Below, piece after piece: positions 30,059 to 38,446 of a DNA stretch of 41,053 nt. Numbering within the stretch: position 1 is the stretch's first letter; each line of letters starts with the position of its first letter. The notes below the pieces were generated by a model. The model did no database searches. It was not told the origin of the DNA and worked only from the letters and a program-made list of their open reading frames with translations. This DNA is from Acidobacteriota bacterium (GTDB lineage: Bacteria > Acidobacteriota > Blastocatellia > Pyrinomonadales > Pyrinomonadaceae), in assembly GCA_019239425.1 (NCBI GenBank), contig JAFAZX010000079.1, forward strand, positions 1 through 41,053. Reading direction: 5' to 3'. Both the position numbers and the translations under genes were made by a program.

Positions 30059-31249
30059 TCAGGCCTCGACGCCGCGGCGGCCGAAGAACTGTTTGAGGGC
30101 GGGGTAGACGTCCTCCTTGTCGTCGATGCGGACGCCGATGAAGCGCTCCTTGCGGCGCAGACGGTCGTTGAAGATGGAGAGCAGCGCGCCCGAGCTTCGA
30201 CGGTAACCCCCGCCGCCCTCCTCGCCGATCTCGCCGTAGCCGAAGAGGTTGCACGTCCTGATCAGCTCGTCGGCCAGGCGCACGGCCTCCTCGTTGTCCG
30301 AGTAGTAGTTGTCGCCGTCCGAGAAGTGGAAGGGGTAGATGTTCCAGTCCGAGGGCCGGTAGCGGTCGCGGATGATGTCGAGCGCGAGCTGGTAGGCGCT
30401 CGACACGACCGTCCCCCCGGACTCGCCCTGCGTGAAGAACTGCTCCTCCGAAACCTCCTTCGCCTCCGTGTGGTGCGAGATGAAGACGATCTCCACGTTG
30501 TCATACTTCGTCCGCAAAAACCTCACCATCCAGAAGAAGAAGGAGCGCGCGATGTACTTCTTGAACTCGCCCATCGAGCCCGAGACGTCCATCAGCGCGA
30601 GCACGACGGCGTTCGACTCGTAGCGCTTGTCCTCCTCCCACGTCTTGAAGCGCAGGTCTTCCTTGCGGACGTTGCCGAAGCGCGGCTCGTTCGACTCGCG
30701 GGCGTTGCGCTTGATGTTCTCTAAGATCATCCGGCGCTTGTCGAGGTTCGAGAAGACGCCGGTGCGGCGGATCTCGTTGAAGCGCGTCGTCTTCGAGGGC
30801 ACGGCCTTCTTGGCCTTGTCTTCGAGGAAGGGGAGTTGCAGGTCTTCGAAGATGAGCGCGGCCAGCTCGTCGATGTCGACCTCGGCCTCGTAGTACTCCG
30901 CGCCCGCGTCCTGCCCGGCCGGCCCCGCGCCGCGGCCCGGCCCCTGCCCCTGTCCGCCCTCGCGCGCGATGACGTCGCCGACGCGCGTCTTGCCGTCGCC
31001 GGTGCCGACCTGCTTCTTCTTGCGGTGGTCGAAGCGGAACTTGTACTCGTCGAGCGAGCGGATGGGAACTTTGACGGTGCGCTTGCCGTCCGAGAGGATG
31101 ATGGCCTCGTTCGAGACGATGGAGCCGAGGTTCTTGCGCACGGCCTCCTTCACGCGCTCCTTGTGCCGCTCCTGGTCGATGATGCCTTTGCGCTGCAGAG
31201 ACCAGTCGTTGCGCTGTATCGTCCCGGAGATTTGCAACTCGTTACTCAT
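30059..31249 (-). CDS. DUF444 protein (YeaH/YhbH family) with von Willebrand A-like domain
   Basis: The 396-residue product begins with the family N-terminus: an RHKERVKEAVRKNLGSIVSN region, then VKVPIRSLDEYKFRFD. A Gly/Arg-rich stretch at about 95-110 is followed by a vWA-like domain with the metal-binding motif DVSGSMGEF. In E. coli and Bacillus this protein is the partner of PrkA (YeaG) and is linked with SpoVR; the exact role is unknown. The start overlaps the end of the coiled-coil gene by 8 bases (coupled translation), and prkA precedes that gene, so prkA, the coiled-coil gene and this gene form an operon. Confidence 0.9.
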   Translation of the reverse strand: MSNELQISGTIQRNDWSLQRKGIIDQERHKERVKEAVRKNLGSIVSNEAIILSDGKRTVKVPIRSLDEYKFRFDHRKKKQVGTGDGKTRVGDVIAREGGQGQGPGRGAGPAGQDAGAEYYEAEVDIDELAALIFEDLQLPFLEDKAKKAVPSKTTRFNEIRRTGVFSNLDKRRMILENIKRNARESNEPRFGNVRKEDLRFKTWEEDKRYESNAVVLALMDVSGSMGEFKKYIARSFFFWMVRFLRTKYDNVEIVFISHHTEAKEVSEEQFFTQGESGGTVVSSAYQLALDIIRDRYRPSDWNIYPFHFSDGDNYYSDNEEAVRLADELIRTCNLFGYGEIGEEGGGGYRRSSGALLSIFNDRLRRKERFIGVRIDDKEDVYPALKQFFGRRGVEA

Positions 31250-31715
31250 CCGAACCCTCTTCGCGCTTCCCGCCGCCGTTGCGCCGCTCGCTGATGAGCC
31301 GCTCGACGGCGTTCACCAGCGCGTCAACGCGCTCGCCGGTCTCCGCGAACTTGGCGTCTGTCCGCGCCTGGGATTCCGCCTGCGCCCGCCGGAGTTCGTT
31401 CATCTCTGCGTCATGAATCTCCGCCAGCGCGAGGAGGGCGAGGATTTGTTCTCGCGTGCGCTCCCACCTCTCGTCCGCGCGTGCCCATCTCTCGTCCGCA
31501 CTCGCCCACCTCTCTTCGTTCTGCGCCCATCTCAGCTCGTTCTGCTCGTAAAGCTCGCGTAGCCGCTGCATGTCAGTTTCGGACTTCGCCTGGAACTGCG
31601 CCTGCTGCTGGAGCATGAAGTCGATGGTGCGCTGCGTCCTCTCGGCCCAGCGCAGTAAATCGCCCGCGGTCGGCAGGTCGTGTCCGTTGCTGTCGTCTTT
31701 CTCTTCGTCGCTCAT
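31242..31715 (-). CDS. coiled-coil protein between prkA and DUF444
   Basis: The 157-residue product is almost entirely predicted helix. Residues about 55-92 contain a tandem heptad of the type NEERWAS/ADERWAR/ADERWER, with Trp at the same position in each unit, then a second helix rich in Ala and Glu. There is no signal peptide or membrane segment. It has a good AAGGAG ribosome binding site, and its stop overlaps the DUF444 start. I know no standard member of the PrkA system that looks like this. It may be a linker or oligomerisation partner. Similar heptad proteins arise easily, so homology cannot be judged by eye. Confidence 0.75.
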   Translation of the reverse strand: MSDEEKDDSNGHDLPTAGDLLRWAERTQRTIDFMLQQQAQFQAKSETDMQRLRELYEQNELRWAQNEERWASADERWARADERWERTREQILALLALAEIHDAEMNELRRAQAESQARTDAKFAETGERVDALVNAVERLISERRNGGGKREEGSDE

Positions 31716-31769
31716 TCAAATTTTCTCCTTGAACGCGCGGCGGAAGCGTCCTCAAATTCTAAGGTCGTA

Positions 31770-31813
31770 AAGGGCGACGCCCGCACTCCTGTCGGGAAGG
31801 GCGGGCGCCGTTT
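31770..31813 (-). terminator. possible terminator or attenuator after prkA
   Basis: On the - strand GGCGCCCGCCC pairs imperfectly with GGGCGTCGCC around a 14-nt loop and is followed by CTTTACG. It lies in the 120-base gap between prkA and the coiled-coil gene and could reduce read-through. Confidence 0.4.
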
Positions 31814-31835
31814 GCGTAATCGTTCGCCGCCCGCG

Positions 31836-33776
31836 TCAGCGCGAGAGCAGCGTGCCGACGTAGGTCAGCAGCTCGTTGGCGCAGACGGGGCAGTAGCCGC
31901 CGTCCTTGACGAGGCGGTCGACGACCTCGTTGATGCGGCGGAGCTGGTCGGGGTCGGGCGTCTTGGCCGAGGTCGTGATCTTCACCACGTCCTTCAGGTC
32001 GGCGAAAATCTTCTTCTCAATCGCCTCCTTCAGGCGCTCGTGCGAGTTGTACTCGAAGGTGCGCCCCTTGCGCGCGTAGGAGGAGATGCGGATGAGTATC
32101 TCCTGGCGGAAGGTGTTCTTGGCGTTCTCGCTGACCCCGATCTGCTCCTCGATGGAGCGCATGAGCGGCTCGTCGGCCTCCATCTCCTCTTCGGTGATGG
32201 GGTCTTTGATCCGCTCCTTGTTGCAGTACGCCTCGACGTTGTCGAGGTAGTTGTTGCAGATGGTGCGCGCCATCTCCTCGAACGAGTAGACGAAGGCGCG
32301 CTGCACCTCGACCTTCGCCAGCTCGTCGTACTCCTTGCGCGCCGCCGAGATGAGATTCAGGTAGCGCTCGCGCTGCTCAGAGTTGATGCCGGTGTGCTGC
32401 TCGAAGCCGTCCTTGATGGCGCGCAGCGCGTCGATGGGGTTGATGCAGGTGATGCCGTCGCGCACCAGCGCGCCCGAGAGGCGGTTGATGATGTAGCGGG
32501 GCGAGATGCCGTCCATGCCCTCGCGCAGCGCCTCCTCCTTCAGCTCACGCACGTCCTTCGACTTGTAGCCTTCGACGTCCTCGCCGTCGTAGAGCTTCAT
32601 CTTCTTGACGACGTCGACGTTGGCGCGCTTCGGCTCTTCGAGCCGCGTCATGACGGCGAACATGGCGGCGACGCGCAGGGTGTTCGGCGCGATGTGGACG
32701 TTGCGCAGGATTTCGGACTGCTTGAGGAGCTTGTCGTAGATGCGCTCCTCCTGCGAGACGCGGAGGTTGTAGGGGACGCGGACTAAGATGATGCGGTCTT
32801 GCAAAGCCTCGCTCTTCTTGTTGCCGGCGAACGAGACGTACTCGTTCTCGTTCGTGTGCGAGAGGATGACCTCGTCGGCGTAGAGCATCGCGAAGCGGCC
32901 GGTCTTGATGTTCTGCTCCTGCGAGAGCGTGAGGAGCGAGTAGAGGAACTTCTCGTCCACCTTCAGCATCTCGATGAACTCCATCACGCCGCGGTTCGCG
33001 ATGTTGAGTTCCCCGTCGAAGCGGTAGGCGCGCGGGTCAGACTCGACGCCGACCTCGCCGATGGTCGAAAGGTCGATGGAGCCGGTCAGCTCCGTGATGT
33101 CCTGCGACTTCGGGTCGGAGGGCGCAAACGTCCCGATGCCGACGCGGTTCTTCTCGGAGAAGACGATGCGGTGGACTCTCACGTCCTCGTGGCGGCCGCC
33201 GTAGGTGTGTTCGAGCGCGTAGCGGCACTGCGGGCAGAGGTCGCCTTCGATGTAGATGCCGTAATGCTTCTCGATCTCGGGGCGCAGCTCCGCGGGGATG
33301 AGGTGGAGCGGCTCCTCGTGCATCGGGCAGTCCTTGATGGCGTAGACGGCGCCCTCCTCGGTGCGCGTCCAGTCCTCAAGGCCGCGCTTGAGCATCGTGA
33401 CGATGGTCGACTTGCCGCCGCCCACGGGGCCCATCAGGAGCAGGATGCGCTTGCGGACTTCGAGGCGCTGCGCGGCCGACTTGAAGTACTCGACGATGCG
33501 CGCGATGGGCTCCTCGATGCCGAACAGTTCCGCGGCGAAGAACTTGTAGCGCGACAGCTCGTCGCGCGTGCCCTCGTTCAATTTCTCCACGCCGCCGGCG
33601 TGGATCATGTCGTTGATGCGCGCGTGAGAAAGTTGGGCGAGGCGGGGGTTCTGCGTGACCAGCTCGAAGTAGTCGCGGAAGCTCCCCTCCCAGGCGAGCG
33701 CCGCCTGCTCCTGGCGCAGGGCTTCGAGCCGCGCCGAAATGTCGAACTTGTTGCCGCTGCCATCCTGCTCTTGCAT
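31836..33776 (-). CDS. prkA: PrkA serine protein kinase / AAA+ ATPase
   Basis: The 646-residue product matches full-length PrkA (YeaG). An N-terminal AAA+ domain carries Walker A GPVGGGKST (116-124), with family strands such as RLAQLSHARINDMI and GDLCPQCRYAL, and Walker B-like LYADEVILSHTNENEY. The C-terminal kinase-like part ends with a CxxC pair in GGYCPVCANELL. In Bacillus PrkA is a protease/kinase of sporulation; in E. coli it is a nitrogen-starvation and stationary-phase factor. It heads the operon with the coiled-coil protein and DUF444; the SpoVR gene is farther down the same strand. The best promoter is about 262 bases upstream of the ATG. Confidence 0.94.
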   Translation of the reverse strand: MQEQDGSGNKFDISARLEALRQEQAALAWEGSFRDYFELVTQNPRLAQLSHARINDMIHAGGVEKLNEGTRDELSRYKFFAAELFGIEEPIARIVEYFKSAAQRLEVRKRILLLMGPVGGGKSTIVTMLKRGLEDWTRTEEGAVYAIKDCPMHEEPLHLIPAELRPEIEKHYGIYIEGDLCPQCRYALEHTYGGRHEDVRVHRIVFSEKNRVGIGTFAPSDPKSQDITELTGSIDLSTIGEVGVESDPRAYRFDGELNIANRGVMEFIEMLKVDEKFLYSLLTLSQEQNIKTGRFAMLYADEVILSHTNENEYVSFAGNKKSEALQDRIILVRVPYNLRVSQEERIYDKLLKQSEILRNVHIAPNTLRVAAMFAVMTRLEEPKRANVDVVKKMKLYDGEDVEGYKSKDVRELKEEALREGMDGISPRYIINRLSGALVRDGITCINPIDALRAIKDGFEQHTGINSEQRERYLNLISAARKEYDELAKVEVQRAFVYSFEEMARTICNNYLDNVEAYCNKERIKDPITEEEMEADEPLMRSIEEQIGVSENAKNTFRQEILIRISSYARKGRTFEYNSHERLKEAIEKKIFADLKDVVKITTSAKTPDPDQLRRINEVVDRLVKDGGYCPVCANELLTYVGTLLSR

Positions 33777-34046
33777 AGCCTTCTGTAAACCTCACACTCG
33801 GCTTCGCGCGCTCAGGGACGGCGTGTGTCTTCACGCCCTTAAATGATTGCAGGGCCACCCGGCCGGGGTCGCCCTTGAGGAACCCGCTCGATGCGCGTGT
33901 TCGGGGTGGCCGCGCGAGACGCGCCCGACGCGCCGTCGAGTTTCGCTCGACTCCGCAACGATCAGTTTTTCAAAGGGGAAAGTCTTTCAGCTTTGGCGTC
34001 AATGCTCGGGTCACCTGTGACGACCTCGGTTGGCGCAAGTATAGCA
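33777..34046 (-). promoter_or_regulatory. extended -10 promoter and long leader of prkA
   Basis: On the - strand TGCTATACT (34046-34038) is a strong extended -10, with start near 34031 and hence a leader of about 255 nt. The leader contains a GC-rich hairpin (GGGC-x-ACCC with GGGT-x-GCCC, 33852-33873). No gene is visible in this gap on either strand. Confidence 0.5.
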
Positions 34047-34072
34047 CAGCGCCCACCCGGCTCAGTCAACAC

Positions 34073-35005
34073 TTATTTTTCGACCGCGAGCATCACGCGG
34101 GGCCGCAAAACTTCGGCCGCCGCGTCCCATGCGCCGACCGCGACGAGCGCGCCCCCTTCGTCGAAGAGCGCGACGTGCGCGCCGCCCTCCCAAAGCCCCT
34201 CGGCGCGGACGGCCGCGCCGTGCCGGACGCGGGCCGCGTCCTGTGCCGTTAGATGCGCGGATGGAAGGTGAGGGAGGGCCGCTTCGAGCGGGACTAAAAA
34301 CTCCTCGCCCGCGTCCAGGAGTCGCGGCAGTTCTTCCAGAGAGATGGCCCGGCTCAAGTCGAACTCGCCCGCGCGCGTGCGCCGGAGCGCGGCGAGGTGC
34401 GCCCCCGTCCCCAAGTTCTCGCCGAACGACTCGGCCAGAGTCCGCACGTACGTCCCCGCCGAGCAGACGACGCGCACGCGCACGTCGCACGTCGCGTCTT
34501 CGTTTAGCGTCAGGAAGCTTCCGCCGCCGTCCCGCACGATCTCAAACTCGCTCACGCGGACGGGCACGGCCTCGCGCGCAACCTCTTCACCCTTGCGCGC
34601 GAGCTCGTAGAGTTTCCTGCCCCCGACCTTCTTCGCGGAGTACATCGGCGGCACCTGCCCGAACTCTCCGCGCAAGGGGGAGAGCGCCGCCTCCAGCTCT
34701 TCGAACTTGAAAGTCGCGCAGTCCGCAGTCCGCTCTGCTTCACGCCTGACGCCCGTCAAATCGCCGGTGTCGGTCGCGAAGCCGAGCCTGACAGTCGCCT
34801 CGTACTCCTTCTCCGCGCCCGAGAGGAACTGCGCGAGCCGCGTCGCGCGCCCGACGAGCAGCACGAGCACGCCCGTCGCGAAAGGGTCGAGCGTGCCCGT
34901 GTGCCCGACGCGCTTCTCCTTCAGCACGCGCCGCGCGCGCGCCACCACGTCGTGCGAAGTCCAGCCCTCTGGCTTGTCGATGATGAGAATGCCGTCCATG
35001 CGCAC
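34073..35005 (-). CDS. truB: tRNA pseudouridine(55) synthase
   Basis: TruB makes pseudouridine 55 in the T-loop of tRNAs. The 310-residue frame has the family start DGILIIDKPEGWTSHDVV and the catalytic Asp in GHTGTLDPFATGVL. It continues with YEATVRLGFATDTGD and the YSAKKVGGRKLYELAR motif. Central and C-terminal parts (VVCSAGTYVRTLAESFG) are also typical. The frame opens with GTG at 35005; an ATG two codons later (34999) gives the more usual MDGIL start. recX is transcribed divergently 57 bases away. Confidence 0.93.
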   Translation of the reverse strand: MRMDGILIIDKPEGWTSHDVVARARRVLKEKRVGHTGTLDPFATGVLVLLVGRATRLAQFLSGAEKEYEATVRLGFATDTGDLTGVRREAERTADCATFKFEELEAALSPLRGEFGQVPPMYSAKKVGGRKLYELARKGEEVAREAVPVRVSEFEIVRDGGGSFLTLNEDATCDVRVRVVCSAGTYVRTLAESFGENLGTGAHLAALRRTRAGEFDLSRAISLEELPRLLDAGEEFLVPLEAALPHLPSAHLTAQDAARVRHGAAVRAEGLWEGGAHVALFDEGGALVAVGAWDAAAEVLRPRVMLAVEK

Positions 35006-35048
35006 TCAATCTTAAAGCAAACGTTTGCCGAGCCAGAAGGCACGCGGG

Positions 35049-35054
35049 TAGAGT
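35049..35054 (+). promoter_or_regulatory. -10 hexamer of recX (leaderless candidate)
   Basis: TAGAGT ends 7 bases before the GTG start of recX at 35062, so transcription would begin next to the start codon. No ribosome binding site is present. Confidence 0.4.
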
Positions 35055-35061
35055 ATCCGTC

Positions 35062-35667
35062 GTGGAGCGCAAGAGCCGGAAGGAGAGGCCGAGGTACAGG
35101 CCGCGCCCGTCGAAGAACGAGCGGCAGCTCAACGCCGACCTCGAAGAGGAGAAGCGCAAGGAGCGCCCGCCGCGCGTCATCGACCAGGAGAAGGCGCGCG
35201 AGCGGACGGTGCAGAGGGCGGTGAAGCTGCTCGCGGCCAAGCCGCGCTCGGTCGAAGAGCTGCGCGAGCGCCTGCTCGAAAAGCAGTGGACGGACGAGGC
35301 GGCGGTCGAGTACGCGCTCGCGAAGCTCAAGGAGTACGGCTACCTCGACGACGAGCGCTTCGCCTTCGGCTTCGCGTCCTACAAGGTCAGGCAGAAGCCG
35401 GTCGGCCGCCAGCGCCTCGCGCGCGACCTGCAGACCAAGAAGGTCTCGAAGGAGACGGCCGAGGCCGCGCTCGAACTCGTCTACCAGGAGACGCCCGAAG
35501 AGGAGCTCATCGCCCGCGCCATCGAGAAGCGCATACGCCTGCGCGGCCGCCCCGCCACGCGGCAGGAGACGAAGAGTCTCTACGACCACCTCCTGCGCCT
35601 CGGCTTCTCCTACGACCTCATCATCCGCAAGGTGCGCGAAATCTCCGACGCCACGGAAGAAGAGTAG
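35062..35667 (+). CDS. recX: RecX regulatory protein
   Basis: RecX binds RecA filaments and limits recombination. The 201-residue product has a highly charged N-terminal extension (about 1-50) followed by three tandem three-helix repeats of the family: AVKLLAAKPRSVEELRERLL, then LKEYGYLDDERFAFGFASYK and RQRLARDLQTKKVS. The last repeat contains LYDHLLRLGFSYDLIIRKVR. recA is not in the window. The GTG start lacks a ribosome binding site and lies just after a -10. The stop codon TAG is the first part of a heptamer repeat. Confidence 0.88.
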   Translation: MERKSRKERPRYRPRPSKNERQLNADLEEEKRKERPPRVIDQEKARERTVQRAVKLLAAKPRSVEELRERLLEKQWTDEAAVEYALAKLKEYGYLDDERFAFGFASYKVRQKPVGRQRLARDLQTKKVSKETAEAALELVYQETPEEELIARAIEKRIRLRGRPATRQETKSLYDHLLRLGFSYDLIIRKVREISDATEEE

Positions 35668-35781
35668 GCAGTAGGCAGACGGCAGTAGGCAGTAGAAAAG
35701 ACAGGCGGCGCGTCCAGATTATGACTCGGGCGCGCCGCTTTGTATCTCTACTGCCTACTGCCGTCTGCCTACCGCCTACTG
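35665..35781. repeat. composite heptamer inverted repeat after recX
   Basis: Arms at 35665-35696 and 35747-35781, made of TAGGCAG, TAGGCAG, ACGGCAG, TAGGCAG units, with one mismatch. The interior has a GC-rich hairpin (GGCGGCGCG with CGCGCCGC). The left arm supplies the recX stop and the right arm the stop of the DUF5658 gene, so it separates two convergent genes. Confidence 0.85.
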
Positions 35782-36123
35782 TCTTATGAGATAGAAGAGG
35801 GAGGCGAGCGCTTCGGGCGGGTGCCAGCCGAGGGCGGAGGCGCCCGTGGCGAGGTGGACGAGCATCAGCGCGAGGTAGAGGCCGAGCGCGAACCGCAGGC
35901 CGCGCCGCGCGACCGCGAGGTGCGAGAAGCGGTAGAGCGTGTAGGCGACGAGGCCGCCGACCAGGAGCTTGGCCGCGAGGAAGGGCGCGTTGCCGAGGTC
36001 GAGCAGGTAGGCCATCAGGCCGTTGCCCTCGGTCGCGAAGCCGCCGCGCACCCAGAGGATGGTGAGCTGCGCGTCGAGCCAGTTCAGAAGAAAAAGCAGA
36101 AGGCTTTTTGAGAAGACGCTCAT
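35776..36123 (-). CDS. DUF5658-family membrane protein
   Basis: From MSVFSKSLLL the product is 115 residues with three to four hydrophobic helices. The motif LNWLDAQLTILWVRGGFATEGN followed by LMAYLLDLG matches the DUF5658 pattern (N-x-x-D-x-x-xT ... EGNPLMA); Asp and Asn within helices are conserved in that family. No function is known. An upstream in-frame extension to 36225 is arginine- and proline-rich and is not expected to be translated. The TAG stop is part of the heptamer repeat. Confidence 0.75.
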   Translation of the reverse strand: MSVFSKSLLLFLLNWLDAQLTILWVRGGFATEGNGLMAYLLDLGNAPFLAAKLLVGGLVAYTLYRFSHLAVARRGLRFALGLYLALMLVHLATGASALGWHPPEALASLFYLIRQ

Positions 36124-36184
36124 CGAGGATTCGCTCCCTTTCGCCGGCCAACCCGGTTTAACTTTCCGCCCCTGAAACGACCGA

Positions 36185-36211
36185 ACCCCCAGTTCGCGTG
36201 GAACTGGGGGT
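36185..36211. terminator. strong hairpin upstream of the DUF5658 gene
   Basis: ACCCCCAGTTC (36185-36195) pairs perfectly with GAACTGGGGGT (36201-36211) over a GCGTG loop. No T-run follows on either strand. It may be a terminator for read-through from the Tat-signal gene or a leader element. Confidence 0.4.
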
Positions 36212-36293
36212 CGCGGCCGCACCAACGGAAGGAATGGAAAACTTCTCTGACCTTACGCCATCAGGAAACTCACAATGCCCGCGCGATTCCAAG

Positions 36294-36346
36294 AGAGCCG
36301 TCGGCTCTTAGGCAAACGAAAAGCTCACAGCCGACAGCCGACAGCC
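36294..36346 (-). terminator. hairpin and CAGCCGA heptamers after the Tat-signal gene
   Basis: AGAGCCG-T-CGGCTCT (36294-36308) is a perfect short hairpin. Between it and the stop codon at 36348 are tandem CAGCCGA units (36328-36346), another heptamer of the kind seen elsewhere. The hairpin probably ends the transcript from the gene at 36348-37283. Confidence 0.5.
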
Positions 36347-36347
36347 C

Positions 36348-37283
36348 TCAGTTCCCCGTGCGGCGGTAGAGGGTCTGGTTGTTGCGGTTGTTGGTCTGGA
36401 CGGTGCGGATGCCGTCGCCCTCGCGCTGCACGTCGAAGGTGCCCCAGTCGAAGCGCAGACGGCCGTTCGAGTAGGTGCCTTGGAAGGACTGGTTGGTCTT
36501 GAGCGAGCGCGCCGTGGCCGAGCCGTCGGCGCGGATGGTCAACTCGCTCTCGCCGCTGTCGGTCGTGCCGCGGAACGTCCCGCGCGCCCAGCGCGGCACG
36601 CGACCGTTGTCGTCATCATCTTCGTAGCCGCCGCCCGAGCCGCTCCGGAAGACCTCGGAGCGCGTGCCGTAGGCGGCGCGCAGCCCTTCGTCCACGCGGC
36701 TCACGTCCCAGTTGTCCGAGTTGTTGAAGCGTATCTGCCCGTTCTCGTACCTGCCTTCGTCGCGCGAGCCGTTGTTGTAGAGGGCCGAGACGGAGCCGTC
36801 GCTCCCGACCGTCAAAGAGACGCGCCGCTGGTTCGAAGGACTACGGCCGCTCCACGAGCCGACGAGCCAGCGCGGGACGCGCCTGTTGTCCCAGCCACCG
36901 CCGCCACCGCCGCCGCCGCCGCCGCGCACCCACTCGTAGGTGACGCGCTCGACGTTGCCGTTGCGGTGGTTGACGGTCGCCTCGTACGTGAAGGAGCGCG
37001 CGTCGGAACCGTTGGGCGCGTGACGCCCCGCGCCGCGCACGCCCGTCAGGCGGTCTGAGACGCGCCACGTCTGCGTGCGCGTCTGGTCGAAGGTCACGTC
37101 GTCCCAGTTGCCGCCGCGCTCCTGTATGATCTTCCCGCTCACGCCGATCTGCGCGCGCTCGACGGCGTAACGCGTCTGCTTCTCGTCCTGCGCCCGCGCC
37201 GCGGGGACGGCCGCGAGCAGCAGCAGCAGCGCCGACACGGCGGCGCCCTTCAAAAATCTCCTGCGACTCCGAAAGCTATGCAT
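36348..37283 (-). CDS. secreted protein with Tat-like signal, two repeated beta-rich domains and a Gly run
   Basis: The 311-residue product starts at the Met at 37283 after a GAGGAGGAG ribosome binding site. Its signal peptide contains SRRRFLKG, a twin-arginine (Tat) motif, then a Leu-rich helix and an ARA-QD cleavage site. A run of about ten Gly (near residue 127) links an N-terminal domain to two similar domains: RVPRWLVGSWSGRSPSN with VSLTVGSDGSVSA, and RVPRWARGTFRGTT with SELTIRADGSATA. Each continues with G-x-Y-x-NG-x-(I/L)-RF. Such domains occur in acidobacterial hypothetical proteins. I do not recognise a function. Tat export would imply folding before transport. Confidence 0.72.
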   Translation of the reverse strand: MHSFRSRRRFLKGAAVSALLLLLAAVPAARAQDEKQTRYAVERAQIGVSGKIIQERGGNWDDVTFDQTRTQTWRVSDRLTGVRGAGRHAPNGSDARSFTYEATVNHRNGNVERVTYEWVRGGGGGGGGGGWDNRRVPRWLVGSWSGRSPSNQRRVSLTVGSDGSVSALYNNGSRDEGRYENGQIRFNNSDNWDVSRVDEGLRAAYGTRSEVFRSGSGGGYEDDDDNGRVPRWARGTFRGTTDSGESELTIRADGSATARSLKTNQSFQGTYSNGRLRFDWGTFDVQREGDGIRTVQTNNRNNQTLYRRTGN

Positions 37284-37422
37284 ACGAATCTCCTCCTCGG
37301 TCGGGTCATGTCCGCAGATGTTTGCGGGGAGCAGCCGCGCGGCTCGAAGGAGCTTTGGCCGCGTCGCGCATACGATGAAGGCCGCCCCACCGCGGGATGG
37401 CCGTTTCAACCCTTGGGTTCTT

Positions 37423-38337
37423 TTACGAAGCCGCGGCCTCCTCCGGCGTGATGATGCGGAGGCGCGGTGAGTCCTGGAGGACGCGGGTGCCGGGCGGGAC
37501 GGAGTGCGTGAGCCAGACGTTGCCGCCGATGACGGAGCCGCGGCCGATGACCGTGTCTCCGCCGAGGATGGTCGCGCCGGCGTAGATGACCACGTCGTCC
37601 TCGATGGTCGGGTGGCGCTTGGTGTGGCGGACGAGCTGGCCGTCGGCGTCCTTGTCGAACGAGAAGGCGCCGAGCGTGACGCCCTGGTAGAGCTTGACGT
37701 TCGCCCCGATGACGGCCGTGCTGCCGACGACGACGCCCGTGCCGTGGTCGATGAAGAAGGCCGGGCCGACGCGCGTGCCCGGGTGGATGTCGATCCCCGT
37801 GCGGCTGTGCGCGTGCTCGGTCATGATGCGCGGGATGAGCGGCACGCCCAGCTCGTGCAGCTCGTGCGCGAGCCGGTAGGTCGTGATGGCGTAGAGGCCC
37901 GGGTAGCTGAAGATGATCTCGTCGTAGCAGCGCGCCGCGGGGTCGCCCTCGTAGGCGGCGCGCACGTCGGTCGCCAGGACTTCGCGCACGGAGGGCAGGC
38001 GGCCGATGAACTCTTCGGCGCAGTCGGTCGCCTGCCGCTCGGTGACGGGGCAGGCGTCTTCGAGCAGGTGTCCGTGGTTGACCGCGCGCCCGACCTGCTC
38101 GGACAGAGTCTCGTAGAGCCACGCCACGCGCGACTCGACGTGCAGGCGCAGGCCCGCGCCCGTCAACCCCTGCGCGCCCGTGTAGCCGGGGAACATCAGC
38201 TCCTGCAGCGCGTCGAGCACCTCGACGGCCGCGCCGCGCGAGGGCAGGGGCCTGCGGTCGAGGTGGTGAATCTTCACGCCGCCGCCCTCGTACGACTCGA
38301 CGAGCGCGGCGGCGGCGCGGCTGACCTTCTGGTTCAT
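37423..38337 (-). CDS. cysE: serine O-acetyltransferase (CysE/EpsC-like)
   Basis: The enzyme transfers acetyl from acetyl-CoA to serine, the first step to cysteine. From the Met at 38337 the product is 304 residues. The helical N-terminal half (to about 170, with DVRAAYEGDPAA) is followed by a left-handed beta-helix of hexapeptide repeats. These include GIDIHPGTRVGPAFFIDHGT, then VIGANVKLYQGVTLGA and PTIEDDVVIYAGATILGG, carrying the catalytic His residues. The long N-terminus and the EDDVVIYAGA insert place it with the larger EpsC/SATase group. An in-frame extension upstream is only translated heptamer repeat. No ribosome binding site is evident. Confidence 0.88.
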   Translation of the reverse strand: MNQKVSRAAAALVESYEGGGVKIHHLDRRPLPSRGAAVEVLDALQELMFPGYTGAQGLTGAGLRLHVESRVAWLYETLSEQVGRAVNHGHLLEDACPVTERQATDCAEEFIGRLPSVREVLATDVRAAYEGDPAARCYDEIIFSYPGLYAITTYRLAHELHELGVPLIPRIMTEHAHSRTGIDIHPGTRVGPAFFIDHGTGVVVGSTAVIGANVKLYQGVTLGAFSFDKDADGQLVRHTKRHPTIEDDVVIYAGATILGGDTVIGRGSVIGGNVWLTHSVPPGTRVLQDSPRLRIITPEEAAAS

Positions 38338-38446
38338 AAAACAGTAGGCGGTAGGCAGTAAGAAGGTTTTGGGTGCTGGGTAGGACAAGTGGCTCTTAGC
38401 CAAAACCCAGCACCCAACACCCGGCACCCTCTTCACTGCCTACTCG
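38338..38446. repeat. nested heptamer inverted repeats before cysE
   Basis: Outer arms carry AGTAGGC-type heptamers (about 38343-38362 and 38431-38446). Inside them TTGGGTGCTGGGT pairs with ACCCAGCACCCAA (a different heptamer, GGGTGCT). The outer right arm gives the TAG stop of the next gene on the - strand (38440-38442). Confidence 0.75.

Noticed and set aside
38338..38436. N-terminal extension of the serine acetyltransferase to 38436
   Set aside because: The extra 33 codons are translated heptamer repeat; the conserved protein begins at the Met at 38337.
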